A program made the position numbers and the translations under genes. Positions 7,882 to 15,201 of a stretch of 24,390 nt of DNA are shown here, piece by piece. The DNA is from JAVBSN01 sp031556525. Lineage in GTDB: Bacteria; Bacillota; Clostridia; Lachnospirales; Lachnospiraceae. The notes under the pieces are model-generated. The model had not been told where the DNA came from. It saw only the letters and a list, made by a program, of their open reading frames with translations, and made no database searches. Where the stretch lies: contig JAVBSS010000056.1 of NCBI GenBank assembly GCA_031556525.1, positions 1 to 24,390 on the forward strand, written 5' to 3'. Position 1 is the first letter of the stretch. Every line of letters starts with the position of its first letter.

Positions 7882-10500
7882 ATGAACGATAGCGATATTT
7901 TTGATAAAGTTCATGATGCTGATCTGAAAAAGACTATGGAAAAGTCTTATATAGATTATGCAATGAGCGTTATCGCTGCAAGAGCGTTACCAGATGTTAG
8001 AGACGGATTAAAACCTGTTCAAAGAAGAATATTATTTTCAATGATAGAGCTTAACAATGGACCAGATAAGCCACATAGAAAATGTGCCCGTATCGTTGGT
8101 GATACAATGGGTAAATATCATCCACATGGTGATAGTTCAATATATGATGCATTAGTTAAACTTGCTCAAGAATGGTCAACAAGATATCCATTAGTTGATG
8201 GACACGGAAACTTTGGTTCTGTAGATGGTGATGGAGCAGCTGCCATGCGTTATACAGAGGCACGTTTATCTAAGATATCTATGGAAATGTTATCAGATAT
8301 TAATAAAGATACTGTAGATTTTATACCTAACTTTGATGAGACAGAGAAAGAACCAGTTGTATTACCAAGTAGATATCCTAATCTATTAGTAAATGGTACA
8401 TCAGGTATAGCGGTAGGTATGGCAACAAATATACCACCACATAACTTAAGAGAAATAATAACTGCAGTTGTTAAGATAATAGATAATTATGTAGAGGAAA
8501 ATAGAGATACAGATATTGATGAAATATTAGATATAGTTAAAGGACCAGATTTCCCTACTGGTGCACAGATTCTTGGATTTAATGGAATAAATGATGCATA
8601 TAGAACCGGTAGAGGAAAGATAAAGGTTCGTGCTGTTACAGATATTGAACCTATGGCCAATGGAAAGCAAAGAATAATTGTATCTGAGATTCCATACATG
8701 GTTAATAAGGCAAGACTTATTGAGAAGATAGCTGAACTTGTAAAAGATAAGAAGATAGAAGGTATTACTGAACTTCGTGATGAATCAAATAGAGAAGGTA
8801 TGAGAATTGTTATTGAGCTTAAGAAGGATTGTAATGCAAATGTACTTCTTAACCAATTATACAAACATACTCAACTTCAAGATACTTTTGGTGTAATATT
8901 ACTTGCGTTAGTTAACAATGAACCTAAAGTTCTTACTCTATTAGAGATGCTTACATACTATTTAGAGCATCAAAAAGAAGTAGTAACTAGAAGAACTCAG
9001 TATGATCTTAATAAAGCAGAAGAGAGAGCCCATATATTACAAGGCTTATTAATTGCTTTAGATAATATAGATAGAGTAATATCTATTATTAGAGGATCAA
9101 AAAATGTTGCAGAAGCTAAACTTTCATTAATGGAAGAATTCGGACTAACAGAAGTTCAATCTCAATCAATTGTAGATATGAGACTTCGTGCTCTTACAGG
9201 ATTAGAGAGAGAACGTCTTGAAAACGAATATAATGATCTTATGGCGAAGATATCAGAATTAAAAGCAATATTAGCTGATGAAAATAAACTTCTTCAAGTA
9301 ATCAGAGAAGAATTATTATTTATATGTGATAAATATGGTGATGAAAGAAGAACAGCATTAGGTTTTGATGATGAAGAGATAACAATAGAGAGTCTTATTC
9401 CTAGAGAGAATACAGTTATTGCTATGACTAAACTTGGCTACATTAAGAGAATGACAATTGATAACTTCAAGAGTCAACATCGTGGTGGTAAGGGTATTAA
9501 GGGAATGCAGACAATAGAAGATGATTATATTGAAGATTTAATTATGACTACTACTCATCATTTTGTATTATTCTTTACTAACCAAGGTAGAGTATATAGA
9601 ATAAAAGCATATGAGATACCAGAGCATAGCAGAACAGCAAGAGGAACTGCCATTGTAAATATTCTTCAATTATTACCAGGAGAATATGTAAGTGCAGTTA
9701 TACCTATAAAAGAATATGTTGAAGGTAGATATTTATTTATGGCTACCAAGAATGGTATGGTTAAGAAAACTCCTATAACAGATTATATGAACATAAGAAA
9801 AAAAGGTCTTACAGCTATTAATCTGAAAGAAGGAGATGAACTTATTGAAGTTAAATCTACCAATAACAAAAAAGAAATCATTATGGTTACTAAGAATGGT
9901 ATGTGTATCAGATTTAAAGAAACAGATGTAAGAAGTACAGGCCGTGTATCTATGGGTGTTAGAGGTATGAACCTTACTCATGGAGATGAGATAATTGGAA
10001 TGCAATTAAATACTCAAGGCGATTCATTACTTATTGTTTCTGAAAATGGTATGGGTAAACGTACAGATATTAATGAATTTACACCTCAACATCGTGGTGG
10101 CAAGGGTGTTAGATGCTACAAGATAAACGATAAGACAGGAAATGTAATTGGAGTTAAGGCTGTAAATGAAGATAATGAGATAATGCTTATATCTACAGAA
10201 GGAATTATAATAAGATTAGAATGTGAGAGTATATCATTAATCGGACGTAATACATCAGGTGTTAGACTTATAAATATGGATATTGAACATGATATAACAG
10301 TTGCAAGTATTACAAAGGTTAGAGAAAAATCACCAGAAGAGACTATAAAAGAGATGGAGCAACAACTTGAAGAAGAAAAAGAAGTTGGCGAAGTTGAAGA
10401 AATAGTTTCAGATGAAGAAGTCAATTTTGATGAAGAAGTAGAGGTTGTTGACAATAGTATAGATAGATTATTAGATGCAGCAGAGGAAGATAAAGAATAA
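7882..10500 (+). CDS. gyrA: DNA gyrase subunit A
   Basis: This is the DNA breakage-reunion subunit (872 aa). The catalytic tyrosine is Tyr124 in AAMRYTEARLS. The quinolone-determining stretch reads KYHPHGDSSIYDA (78-90), with Ser85 and Asp89 at the positions equivalent to E. coli Ser83 and Asp87. Both are susceptible-type residues. The C-terminal beta-pinwheel carries a GyrA box in the form QHRGGKG (532-538), and the same heptapeptide recurs at 736-742. About 55 residues at the end form a strongly acidic tail (Glu/Asp-rich, ending DAAEEDKE). GGAGG sits seven bases before ATG. A clear terminator follows, so gyrA ends the replication-gene transcript. Confidence 0.98.
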   Translation: MNDSDIFDKVHDADLKKTMEKSYIDYAMSVIAARALPDVRDGLKPVQRRILFSMIELNNGPDKPHRKCARIVGDTMGKYHPHGDSSIYDALVKLAQEWSTRYPLVDGHGNFGSVDGDGAAAMRYTEARLSKISMEMLSDINKDTVDFIPNFDETEKEPVVLPSRYPNLLVNGTSGIAVGMATNIPPHNLREIITAVVKIIDNYVEENRDTDIDEILDIVKGPDFPTGAQILGFNGINDAYRTGRGKIKVRAVTDIEPMANGKQRIIVSEIPYMVNKARLIEKIAELVKDKKIEGITELRDESNREGMRIVIELKKDCNANVLLNQLYKHTQLQDTFGVILLALVNNEPKVLTLLEMLTYYLEHQKEVVTRRTQYDLNKAEERAHILQGLLIALDNIDRVISIIRGSKNVAEAKLSLMEEFGLTEVQSQSIVDMRLRALTGLERERLENEYNDLMAKISELKAILADENKLLQVIREELLFICDKYGDERRTALGFDDEEITIESLIPRENTVIAMTKLGYIKRMTIDNFKSQHRGGKGIKGMQTIEDDYIEDLIMTTTHHFVLFFTNQGRVYRIKAYEIPEHSRTARGTAIVNILQLLPGEYVSAVIPIKEYVEGRYLFMATKNGMVKKTPITDYMNIRKKGLTAINLKEGDELIEVKSTNNKKEIIMVTKNGMCIRFKETDVRSTGRVSMGVRGMNLTHGDEIIGMQLNTQGDSLLIVSENGMGKRTDINEFTPQHRGGKGVRCYKINDKTGNVIGVKAVNEDNEIMLISTEGIIIRLECESISLIGRNTSGVRLINMDIEHDITVASITKVREKSPEETIKEMEQQLEEEKEVGEVEEIVSDEEVNFDEEVEVVDNSIDRLLDAAEEDKE

Positions 10501-10518
10501 TAAGTAATATATAAAAGT

Positions 10519-10555
10519 GGGAGTATAACTTAGGTTATGCTCCTATTCTTTTGTC
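10519..10555 (+). terminator. Intrinsic terminator of gyrA
   Basis: A 10-bp stem (GGAGTATAAC pairing with GTTATGCTCC, one G-U pair) with a TTAG loop is followed by TATTCTTTTG. It ends the dnaA-to-gyrA block before the accessory cassette. Confidence 0.85.
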
Positions 10556-10711
10556 AAAAAAATATAGTATAAGGAAAATTACAAAAAAATATACGTTTTA
10601 TTACATATTATCACTATAGTTTATAATTATGTGTTATCTTATACTGGAGGAAAGTAGTATTCCTTAAGTATCTAGTCAACAAATTTATAATTATTATCAG
10701 GAGGAAAACAG
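10556..10711 (+). promoter_or_regulatory. Upstream region of the secreted-peptide cassette
   Basis: This stretch must hold the cassette promoter. TATAAT at 10622-10627 is the best -10, but no good -35 lies at the right distance. An imperfect palindrome at 10603-10632 is centred on ACTATAGT (10613-10620) and overlaps that -10, so it may be an operator. A small inverted repeat (AGGAA and TTCCT) lies further down. A strong AGGAGG (10699-10704) serves the peptide gene. Confidence 0.4.
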
Positions 10712-11119
10712 ATGAATAGCAAAAAGAGCAAAAAGAGAGTTATAAGTTTTATGGTAGTGTGTTTAGGTGTAATTTGTATAGGAATTCCTAGTTTTGCAGC
10801 AACAGAAGGTTCTTCAAGTGGTACATATGGATCTATTTATGTAACTAGATATGATGGTAGTGGAGGAACAGATGCCTATCAGAAAACATCAGCTGCAAAG
10901 TGGGTAGAAGCAAATACTACAATTTATAATACAGATGGTGCTGTTATTGGATCAAAAGTGGTAGGTGGGGAAGCTAATGCTGGAATGCCAAGATCAGCAT
11001 ATGCATATTCTTCAAATGGTGTAATAGTAGGTAAAACTCTTGGAAAGGGATTTGTTTATGGAGGAAAATCACCATCAACTCCTTTACTACAATCATTGTC
11101 AAAAACAGTTATTAGATAA
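10712..11119 (+). CDS. Secreted glycine-rich peptide, candidate bacteriocin-like substrate of the adjacent ABC system
   Basis: A 135-aa protein with a Sec signal peptide: a Lys-rich N-terminus (KSKKRV), a hydrophobic core at about 10-26 and a likely cut after SFA or SFAA (29-30). The mature part, about 105 residues, has no cysteine and is rich in Gly, Ser and Tyr. It contains two related segments 27 residues apart, IYNTDGAVIGSKVVGG (71-86) and AYSSNGVIVGKTLGKG (98-113), suggesting a repeated beta-hairpin. It has a very strong ribosome-binding site. It is followed by a hairpin and then two permeases and an ATPase, an order seen in bacteriocin operons such as that of lactococcin 972. I see no convincing sequence match to lactococcin 972 itself (no GGTW-like motif), so the function is inferred from context only. 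Confidence 0.6.
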   Translation: MNSKKSKKRVISFMVVCLGVICIGIPSFAATEGSSSGTYGSIYVTRYDGSGGTDAYQKTSAAKWVEANTTIYNTDGAVIGSKVVGGEANAGMPRSAYAYSSNGVIVGKTLGKGFVYGGKSPSTPLLQSLSKTVIR

Positions 11120-11125
11120 TAATTT

Positions 11126-11165
11126 ATGCAAGTAGATATAGTTGAGTTATATCTACTTGCATTTT
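11126..11165 (+). terminator. Strong hairpin between peptide gene and transporter genes (partial terminator or mRNA stabiliser)
   Basis: A perfect 15-bp stem (left arm 11126-11140, right arm 11148-11162) with a 7-nt loop starts six bases after the peptide stop codon. The T-tract is short (four T including the last stem base). The ribosome-binding site of the next gene follows immediately. This suits partial read-through, giving much peptide mRNA and little transporter mRNA. Confidence 0.8.
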
Positions 11166-11177
11166 CAAGGAGAGAAT

Positions 11178-12329
11178 ATGAAATATGCAATTAAGAATTT
11201 AGTAAATTTTATAAGGCAGGATAGGCTAATATTTATACTTACAATGTTATGTGTATTAATTTCTAGTATTGTGTCTTGTTTTTCATATGAACTGTATAAT
11301 AATTACTCTCAGCAGAGATTATCTTCCTATGGAGAAAATACGCAAATAGATATTACATTTAATTATTATGATAATTCAGATTATATAACAAAAAAAGATT
11401 TAGAAAATTGCTTAGCACAATTCTCAGATGGATTGGTAGAAAATGTTAAATCATATATTGTATATGCTATAGATGAAGATTTGAAATTAGAATGTTACTT
11501 TAAATATGATGGTAAGGAATATACTTTTTCAGATGAAATAAGAAATAACTTTATATCTAATAAAATAGTTACAGTATGTTTTACAGATGATCAAATGAGA
11601 AATGGAGAGAGAGTAGCATTATGTTGGGACTATATTCATGATGGTAGGGAAGAATATAATATATTTTCAAGAATGCCAGATGAATCTACAGTAATTATTC
11701 AAGGAAAGGTATATGAGATTATAGGATATCAAACATGGTGTGATGATAATGTGATGATTCCCTATTCAACCCTAGATGATAATACAATTTTATCAAAAGA
11801 AGGACTTCATCTATCTCTTAATAAAGTTATTACTAGAAAGCAGTATGAGGAGATAGATAATATAATGGTAGAGAATTTTGGTGATAGGGTAAATGTGCCA
11901 GATATGACAATACCAAATGGTGATGGAGAATTATATAGTGTAGTAATACTAATATCCGTACTAATTTCAGTAATTACAATGCTTAATTTTGCCATATTAT
12001 ATAAATATATATTAATGAAGAGAAAAAAATCAATATGCATATATATGATGTGTGGAATGAATAGATATAAGTCAATACAAATTTTTCTATTAGAATGTAT
12101 GATGATAGTTATTCCGGCATTTATATTAGGAATTGTATCATACAATTATCTAGTATCACCATATATGATAGGGCATTTTAAATATATAGAAAATGATTAT
12201 AATTTTACAATGTATTTGATTGAATTAGTTATATATATATTTGTATCACTAATTATATTAGGAATATTATTAATGAATGAAATTGTTGATAAAACGATAA
12301 TTGATATAAAGAGGGAGGGAAATATATGA
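11178..12329 (+). CDS. MacB/FtsX-type ABC permease, first of a pair
   Basis: This is a 383-aa membrane protein with the MacB/FtsX layout: one membrane segment near the N-terminus (about 17-37), an extracytoplasmic domain of roughly 215 residues, and three membrane segments at about 254-277, 301-322 and 345-368. Such permeases handle peptides, lipoproteins or membrane-active compounds rather than small nutrients. I start it at the ATG of MKYAIKNLVNF because AAGGAG (11167-11172) lies just upstream. A longer frame from a TTG at 11142 would begin inside the hairpin and has no ribosome-binding site. Its stop overlaps the start of the second permease (ATGA), so translation is coupled. The two permeases are different in sequence and probably form a heterodimer. 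Confidence 0.75.
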   Translation: MKYAIKNLVNFIRQDRLIFILTMLCVLISSIVSCFSYELYNNYSQQRLSSYGENTQIDITFNYYDNSDYITKKDLENCLAQFSDGLVENVKSYIVYAIDEDLKLECYFKYDGKEYTFSDEIRNNFISNKIVTVCFTDDQMRNGERVALCWDYIHDGREEYNIFSRMPDESTVIIQGKVYEIIGYQTWCDDNVMIPYSTLDDNTILSKEGLHLSLNKVITRKQYEEIDNIMVENFGDRVNVPDMTIPNGDGELYSVVILISVLISVITMLNFAILYKYILMKRKKSICIYMMCGMNRYKSIQIFLLECMMIVIPAFILGIVSYNYLVSPYMIGHFKYIENDYNFTMYLIELVIYIFVSLIILGILLMNEIVDKTIIDIKREGNI

Positions 12330-13573
12330 TATGGAAATTGTCAATGAAAAATGTAAAAATGCACCGTGCAATAAATGTTATTATAGTTGTACAATTAACA
12401 ATTGTGTTTATAATTAGTATATTATGTGTTTCTACTATAACCTCTAGATATAAGGAATATAGTTCAATTAAAGAATATCTACAAAAGGATGGATTATATG
12501 TATATATACTAAATTTAATTAATCCAGAATCAGGATTTATAGTGGAGGACAGTGCAGAGTTAGAAAGTAATCTGAAATCGGCAGAGGTTATATCTTGTTA
12601 TAATCTTTGGATAGAATATAAATTTGATGGGTATTTTCTAGATATAGAAACTAGAGCTTATGATAAAGAAATTATATCTAGTTATAAGCCTGTGTTAAAA
12701 GAAGGTAGGTATTTAGAAGAAAAAGATAATGATACAGATATAATAGAAGTGATAGTTTCTAATAATAATACATTTAAAGTTGGAGATACAATATTTGCAA
12801 AGGGGGTTTTTGAAGAGGATAAAGATAAACTTATTGAAGTAAAGGTAATAGGAGTACTTGAAGAGGGAGCCACAATATATGGAAATAATACTATAACACA
12901 ATATAATGGGAATTATACAGCACTTTTTGAAAATTACTATTTTGAAATAGAAGAAGCGCCCATGTTTCTAATGTCCAAAGAAGATATAGCTTCAACTATG
13001 AAAAACATGGGGGATTATTACATAACCAGCATGATAAAAGGAACAACTATAATTATATATAATAATGATATTAGTCAGTATGAAAAAGATTATAATACTA
13101 AATATTTAGATCAGAATGGAAATATTTCTATTGAAAGAGAATTAAGAGAAATAGATGAAAATAGTAAGGAATATATATTTTCTCAGGTATCAACATTATT
13201 ACCTATTATTATTAGTGTTTTTATATTAACAATGATTAGTTCACTAAGTACAAATGCCATATCAACAAATAATCAATTAAGAAACTTTTCTATATTTTAT
13301 ATATGTGGATTAAGATGGAAGAAGTGTATATTGGTTAACATAACGAGCTCAATAATTTTACTAAGTATATCTATAATGCTGTCTAGCCTTTTGATATACG
13401 GGGGAATTAATATGGGAATAATAAGTAATAAAGTTGTGGAAGTAGGAATATATCAAGTAGGAATTTGTGCAATAATTGCAATAATATATATTATTTTATC
13501 AATGCTATTACCTATAAAGATTATTGGAGAAAGCACACCAAATGAAATATTAAAGCAAAATAATAGGGGGTAA
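12326..13573 (+). CDS. MacB/FtsX-type ABC permease, second of a pair
   Basis: This 415-aa protein repeats the layout of its neighbour: a membrane segment at about 16-36, an extracytoplasmic domain of about 250 residues, then segments at about 291-311, 334-360 and 373-398. The segment SSLSTNAISTNNQLRNFSIF, leading to YICGLRWKK, is a typical FtsX-type loop in which a coupling helix meets the ATPase. The external domain is acidic (many Glu and Asp). The start overlaps the previous stop by four bases, with GGGAGGG upstream. The ATPase gene follows after two bases. Together the three genes form one exporter or a self-protection complex. The substrate is probably the upstream secreted peptide, by inference. 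Confidence 0.75.
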   Translation: MIWKLSMKNVKMHRAINVIIVVQLTIVFIISILCVSTITSRYKEYSSIKEYLQKDGLYVYILNLINPESGFIVEDSAELESNLKSAEVISCYNLWIEYKFDGYFLDIETRAYDKEIISSYKPVLKEGRYLEEKDNDTDIIEVIVSNNNTFKVGDTIFAKGVFEEDKDKLIEVKVIGVLEEGATIYGNNTITQYNGNYTALFENYYFEIEEAPMFLMSKEDIASTMKNMGDYYITSMIKGTTIIIYNNDISQYEKDYNTKYLDQNGNISIERELREIDENSKEYIFSQVSTLLPIIISVFILTMISSLSTNAISTNNQLRNFSIFYICGLRWKKCILVNITSSIILLSISIMLSSLLIYGGINMGIISNKVVEVGIYQVGICAIIAIIYIILSMLLPIKIIGESTPNEILKQNNRG

Positions 13574-13575
13574 AT

Positions 13576-14235
13576 ATGATAAAAATAAATAATTTAAGAA
13601 AAGTATATAACCAAAGTAGTGATAATGAATTTGAGGCACTTAAAAATATAACATTAAATATAAATGATGGAGAATTAGTTGCTATTATAGGCAAATCAGG
13701 AGCAGGTAAATCAACTTTATTACATATAATGTCTTGTATTGATAGTTACGAAGACGGTGAGTATTATATTAATGATATACTAGTTAAAGATTTATCAGAG
13801 AAGGAACAAGCAAAAATAAGAAATAAAGAAGTAGGATTAGTAATGCAAGATTTTGCTTTAATAGAAGACTTTACGGCAAGAGATAATGTTTTATTGCCAC
13901 TGGACTTTAAGGAGAAAAAGGATAGAAATAGAAATGAATTAGCAGATAAAGCATTAGAAAATGTAAGTATGTTGGAATTAAAAAACAAGCCAGTTAAGAA
14001 AATGTCTGGAGGGCAAAAGCAAAGGGTTGCAATTGCCAGAGCAATAGTAAATGAACCTAATATAATATTGGCCGATGAGCCAACAGGAGCATTGGATACA
14101 AAAACATCAGGGGAAATAATAGAATTATTTATAAAGTTAAACAAAGAAGGAAGAACAGTTATTATAGTTACACATGATTTATCTATAGCAAATAGATGTG
14201 ACAGAATTATAGAAATAGCAGATGGTGAAATATAG
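13576..14235 (+). CDS. ABC transporter ATP-binding protein (MacB/LolD-like, peptide export group)
   Basis: This 219-aa ATPase drives the two preceding permeases. All motifs are intact: Walker A GKSGAGKST (39-47), Q-loop Gln91 in VMQDFALIEDFTARDN, signature MSGGQKQR (143-150), Walker B IILADEPT (163-170) with Glu168, and the switch His200 in IIVTHD. The QDFALIED stretch recalls ATPases annotated with lactococcin-972-type bacteriocin systems, but this is from memory and not a search. AGGGGG within the end of the second permease serves as ribosome-binding site. The gene ends the cassette before a bidirectional terminator. Confidence 0.85.
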   Translation: MIKINNLRKVYNQSSDNEFEALKNITLNINDGELVAIIGKSGAGKSTLLHIMSCIDSYEDGEYYINDILVKDLSEKEQAKIRNKEVGLVMQDFALIEDFTARDNVLLPLDFKEKKDRNRNELADKALENVSMLELKNKPVKKMSGGQKQRVAIARAIVNEPNIILADEPTGALDTKTSGEIIELFIKLNKEGRTVIIVTHDLSIANRCDRIIEIADGEI

Positions 14236-14240
14236 ATTAT

Positions 14241-14306
14241 AAAAAAGAAACGAGTAATCCTCTCTAGACAATCATTGTCAAATGGCCAGAAACTCGTTTC
14301 TTTTTT
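14241..14306. terminator. Bidirectional terminator between convergent genes, with an unusually long loop
   Basis: A 15-bp stem (14241-14255 with 14292-14306, built on GAAACGAGT and ACTCGTTTC) carries T-runs on both sides, so it can end the rightward ATPase transcript and the leftward DUF624 transcript. The 36-nt loop contains the odd palindrome GACAATCATTGTC (14267-14279). Confidence 0.85.
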
Positions 14307-14344
14307 TGTGTTAACTTATTCATAAATTAAAATAAAGTCTTTTA

Positions 14345-14971
14345 CTAAATTTCTTCTACATTTTCAATTGGTTCATATCCCTTAAACACTCTAGTAAATA
14401 TAAACGACATGCAATATGCGAAAAATGAAAATCCAACAATAATCATAAATACTCTAACGGCAGGAAATAAATATATAAGACCAAATACAAATATATGTAA
14501 CAAAAGCAAAAGAGAAGTATATTTCAAGTTTGTTAATGATAACAAATAGGCATTCTTAATTGTATGTAAGAAGGAGTTCTTAAAACGTGCCATAAGTGGG
14601 AATACATACATTAGTCCACATATAATGGCAATACATAGCAGTAATGTGAGCACTGTAATAATAATTGCAGTTACACCATCAAGTGCTTTCCAAAATATAA
14701 AAGCAAATGATGTTATGAGAAGGGTTGCTGCGAATGTAACAAACGTAAAAGAACCTTGCCAAAACATTTCTTTGAAATGCTGAATATATTTCTTAACTAA
14801 ATATCCATGTTCGCCTCGGGATTCACGGAGTAGAACTTGGTAAAGGGCTGCCACAGCTGGGCCTATAGTAACTACGGGGATACAACTTATTAAGAAAATT
14901 ATATTTAAAACTATAAAATCTGCCGTGGTGTTAAGAAAATCTACGAGAGGGTTATTGAAACTTAACTTCAT
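14345..14971 (-). CDS. DUF624 (YesL-family) integral membrane protein
   Basis: This 208-aa membrane protein begins with the family-typical stretch NPLVDFLNTTADFIVLNIIF, followed by SCIPVVTIGPAVAALY. Hydrophobic segments lie at about 17-46, 75-97, 100-125, 151-172 and 175-195. DUF624/YesL proteins are found beside LplABC-type sugar importers and YesMN two-component systems in Firmicutes. Their biochemical role is not known. It is divergent from the permease genes here and shares a 230-bp control region with them. AAGGA lies about ten bases before the ATG. A candidate -10 TATAAT is at 15002-14997 on the minus strand. It converges on the ABC ATPase gene and shares its terminator. Confidence 0.88.
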   Translation of the reverse strand: MKLSFNNPLVDFLNTTADFIVLNIIFLISCIPVVTIGPAVAALYQVLLRESRGEHGYLVKKYIQHFKEMFWQGSFTFVTFAATLLITSFAFIFWKALDGVTAIIITVLTLLLCIAIICGLMYVFPLMARFKNSFLHTIKNAYLLSLTNLKYTSLLLLLHIFVFGLIYLFPAVRVFMIIVGFSFFAYCMSFIFTRVFKGYEPIENVEEI

Positions 14972-15201
14972 ATTGAAGACATCCTTTCCTTATGTAATTA
15001 TATATAAATATTTGGTCTTATATGAATTATGGCATTAGAACCATTAATATGCCTACTAATCTAATTCCATTTCCCATACCTATAAAATTCTAGGTTATCC
15101 CCCAAAATCTAATTTTTAGGTATTCTCATCTAAGAATTGCCTAGTGGCTCACATCTCTTGCAAATGATAGAATTTTATCAAACAGGAAGGGAGAATGAAT
15201 T
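14972..15201. promoter_or_regulatory. Divergent control region between DUF624 gene and permease operon
   Basis: It contains the direct-repeat operator (15108-15139) and -10 (15168-15173) for the rightward operon. For the leftward gene there is a TATAAT (15002-14997, minus strand) with a poor -35. One copy of TCTAAT (minus strand, from 15039) precedes it but lacks the partner repeat and the exact spacing seen at the other promoters. Confidence 0.55.
15108..15173 (+). promoter_or_regulatory. Activator-dependent promoter with two direct repeats, permease operon
   Basis: TCTAATTTTTAGG starts at 15108 and TCTAAGAATTG at 15129, a 21-bp period. The -10 TAGAAT begins at 15168, 39 bp after the second repeat, with an extended TGA before it and no recognisable -35. 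The predicted leader is about 22 nt. The same geometry recurs upstream of the kinase gene, so this is the likely site of the AraC-type response regulator encoded at 19110-20675. Confidence 0.65.

Noticed and set aside
8487..8864. 125-codon open frame antisense to gyrA
   Set aside because: Same reasons: shadow of a conserved coding region, Ser/Ile-rich composition, no start signal.
10116..10454. 112-codon open frame antisense to the 3' end of gyrA
   Set aside because: It is a mirror of the Glu/Asp-rich gyrA tail (giving Ser-rich low-complexity protein), has no ribosome-binding site, and overlaps a certain gene.
7882..10500. Quinolone-resistance allele in gyrA
   Set aside because: Ser85 and Asp89, equivalent to E. 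coli Ser83 and Asp87, are the susceptible-type residues.
10712..11119. Firm assignment of the secreted peptide to lactococcin 972
   Set aside because: Only the gene order is similar. I cannot see the family's Trp-containing N-terminal motif or its C-terminal pattern.
11142..11177. Longer N-terminus for the first permease, starting at a TTG within the hairpin loop
   Set aside because: No ribosome-binding site precedes it and it would be translated from a stable hairpin, while AAGGAG lies directly before the ATG at 11178.
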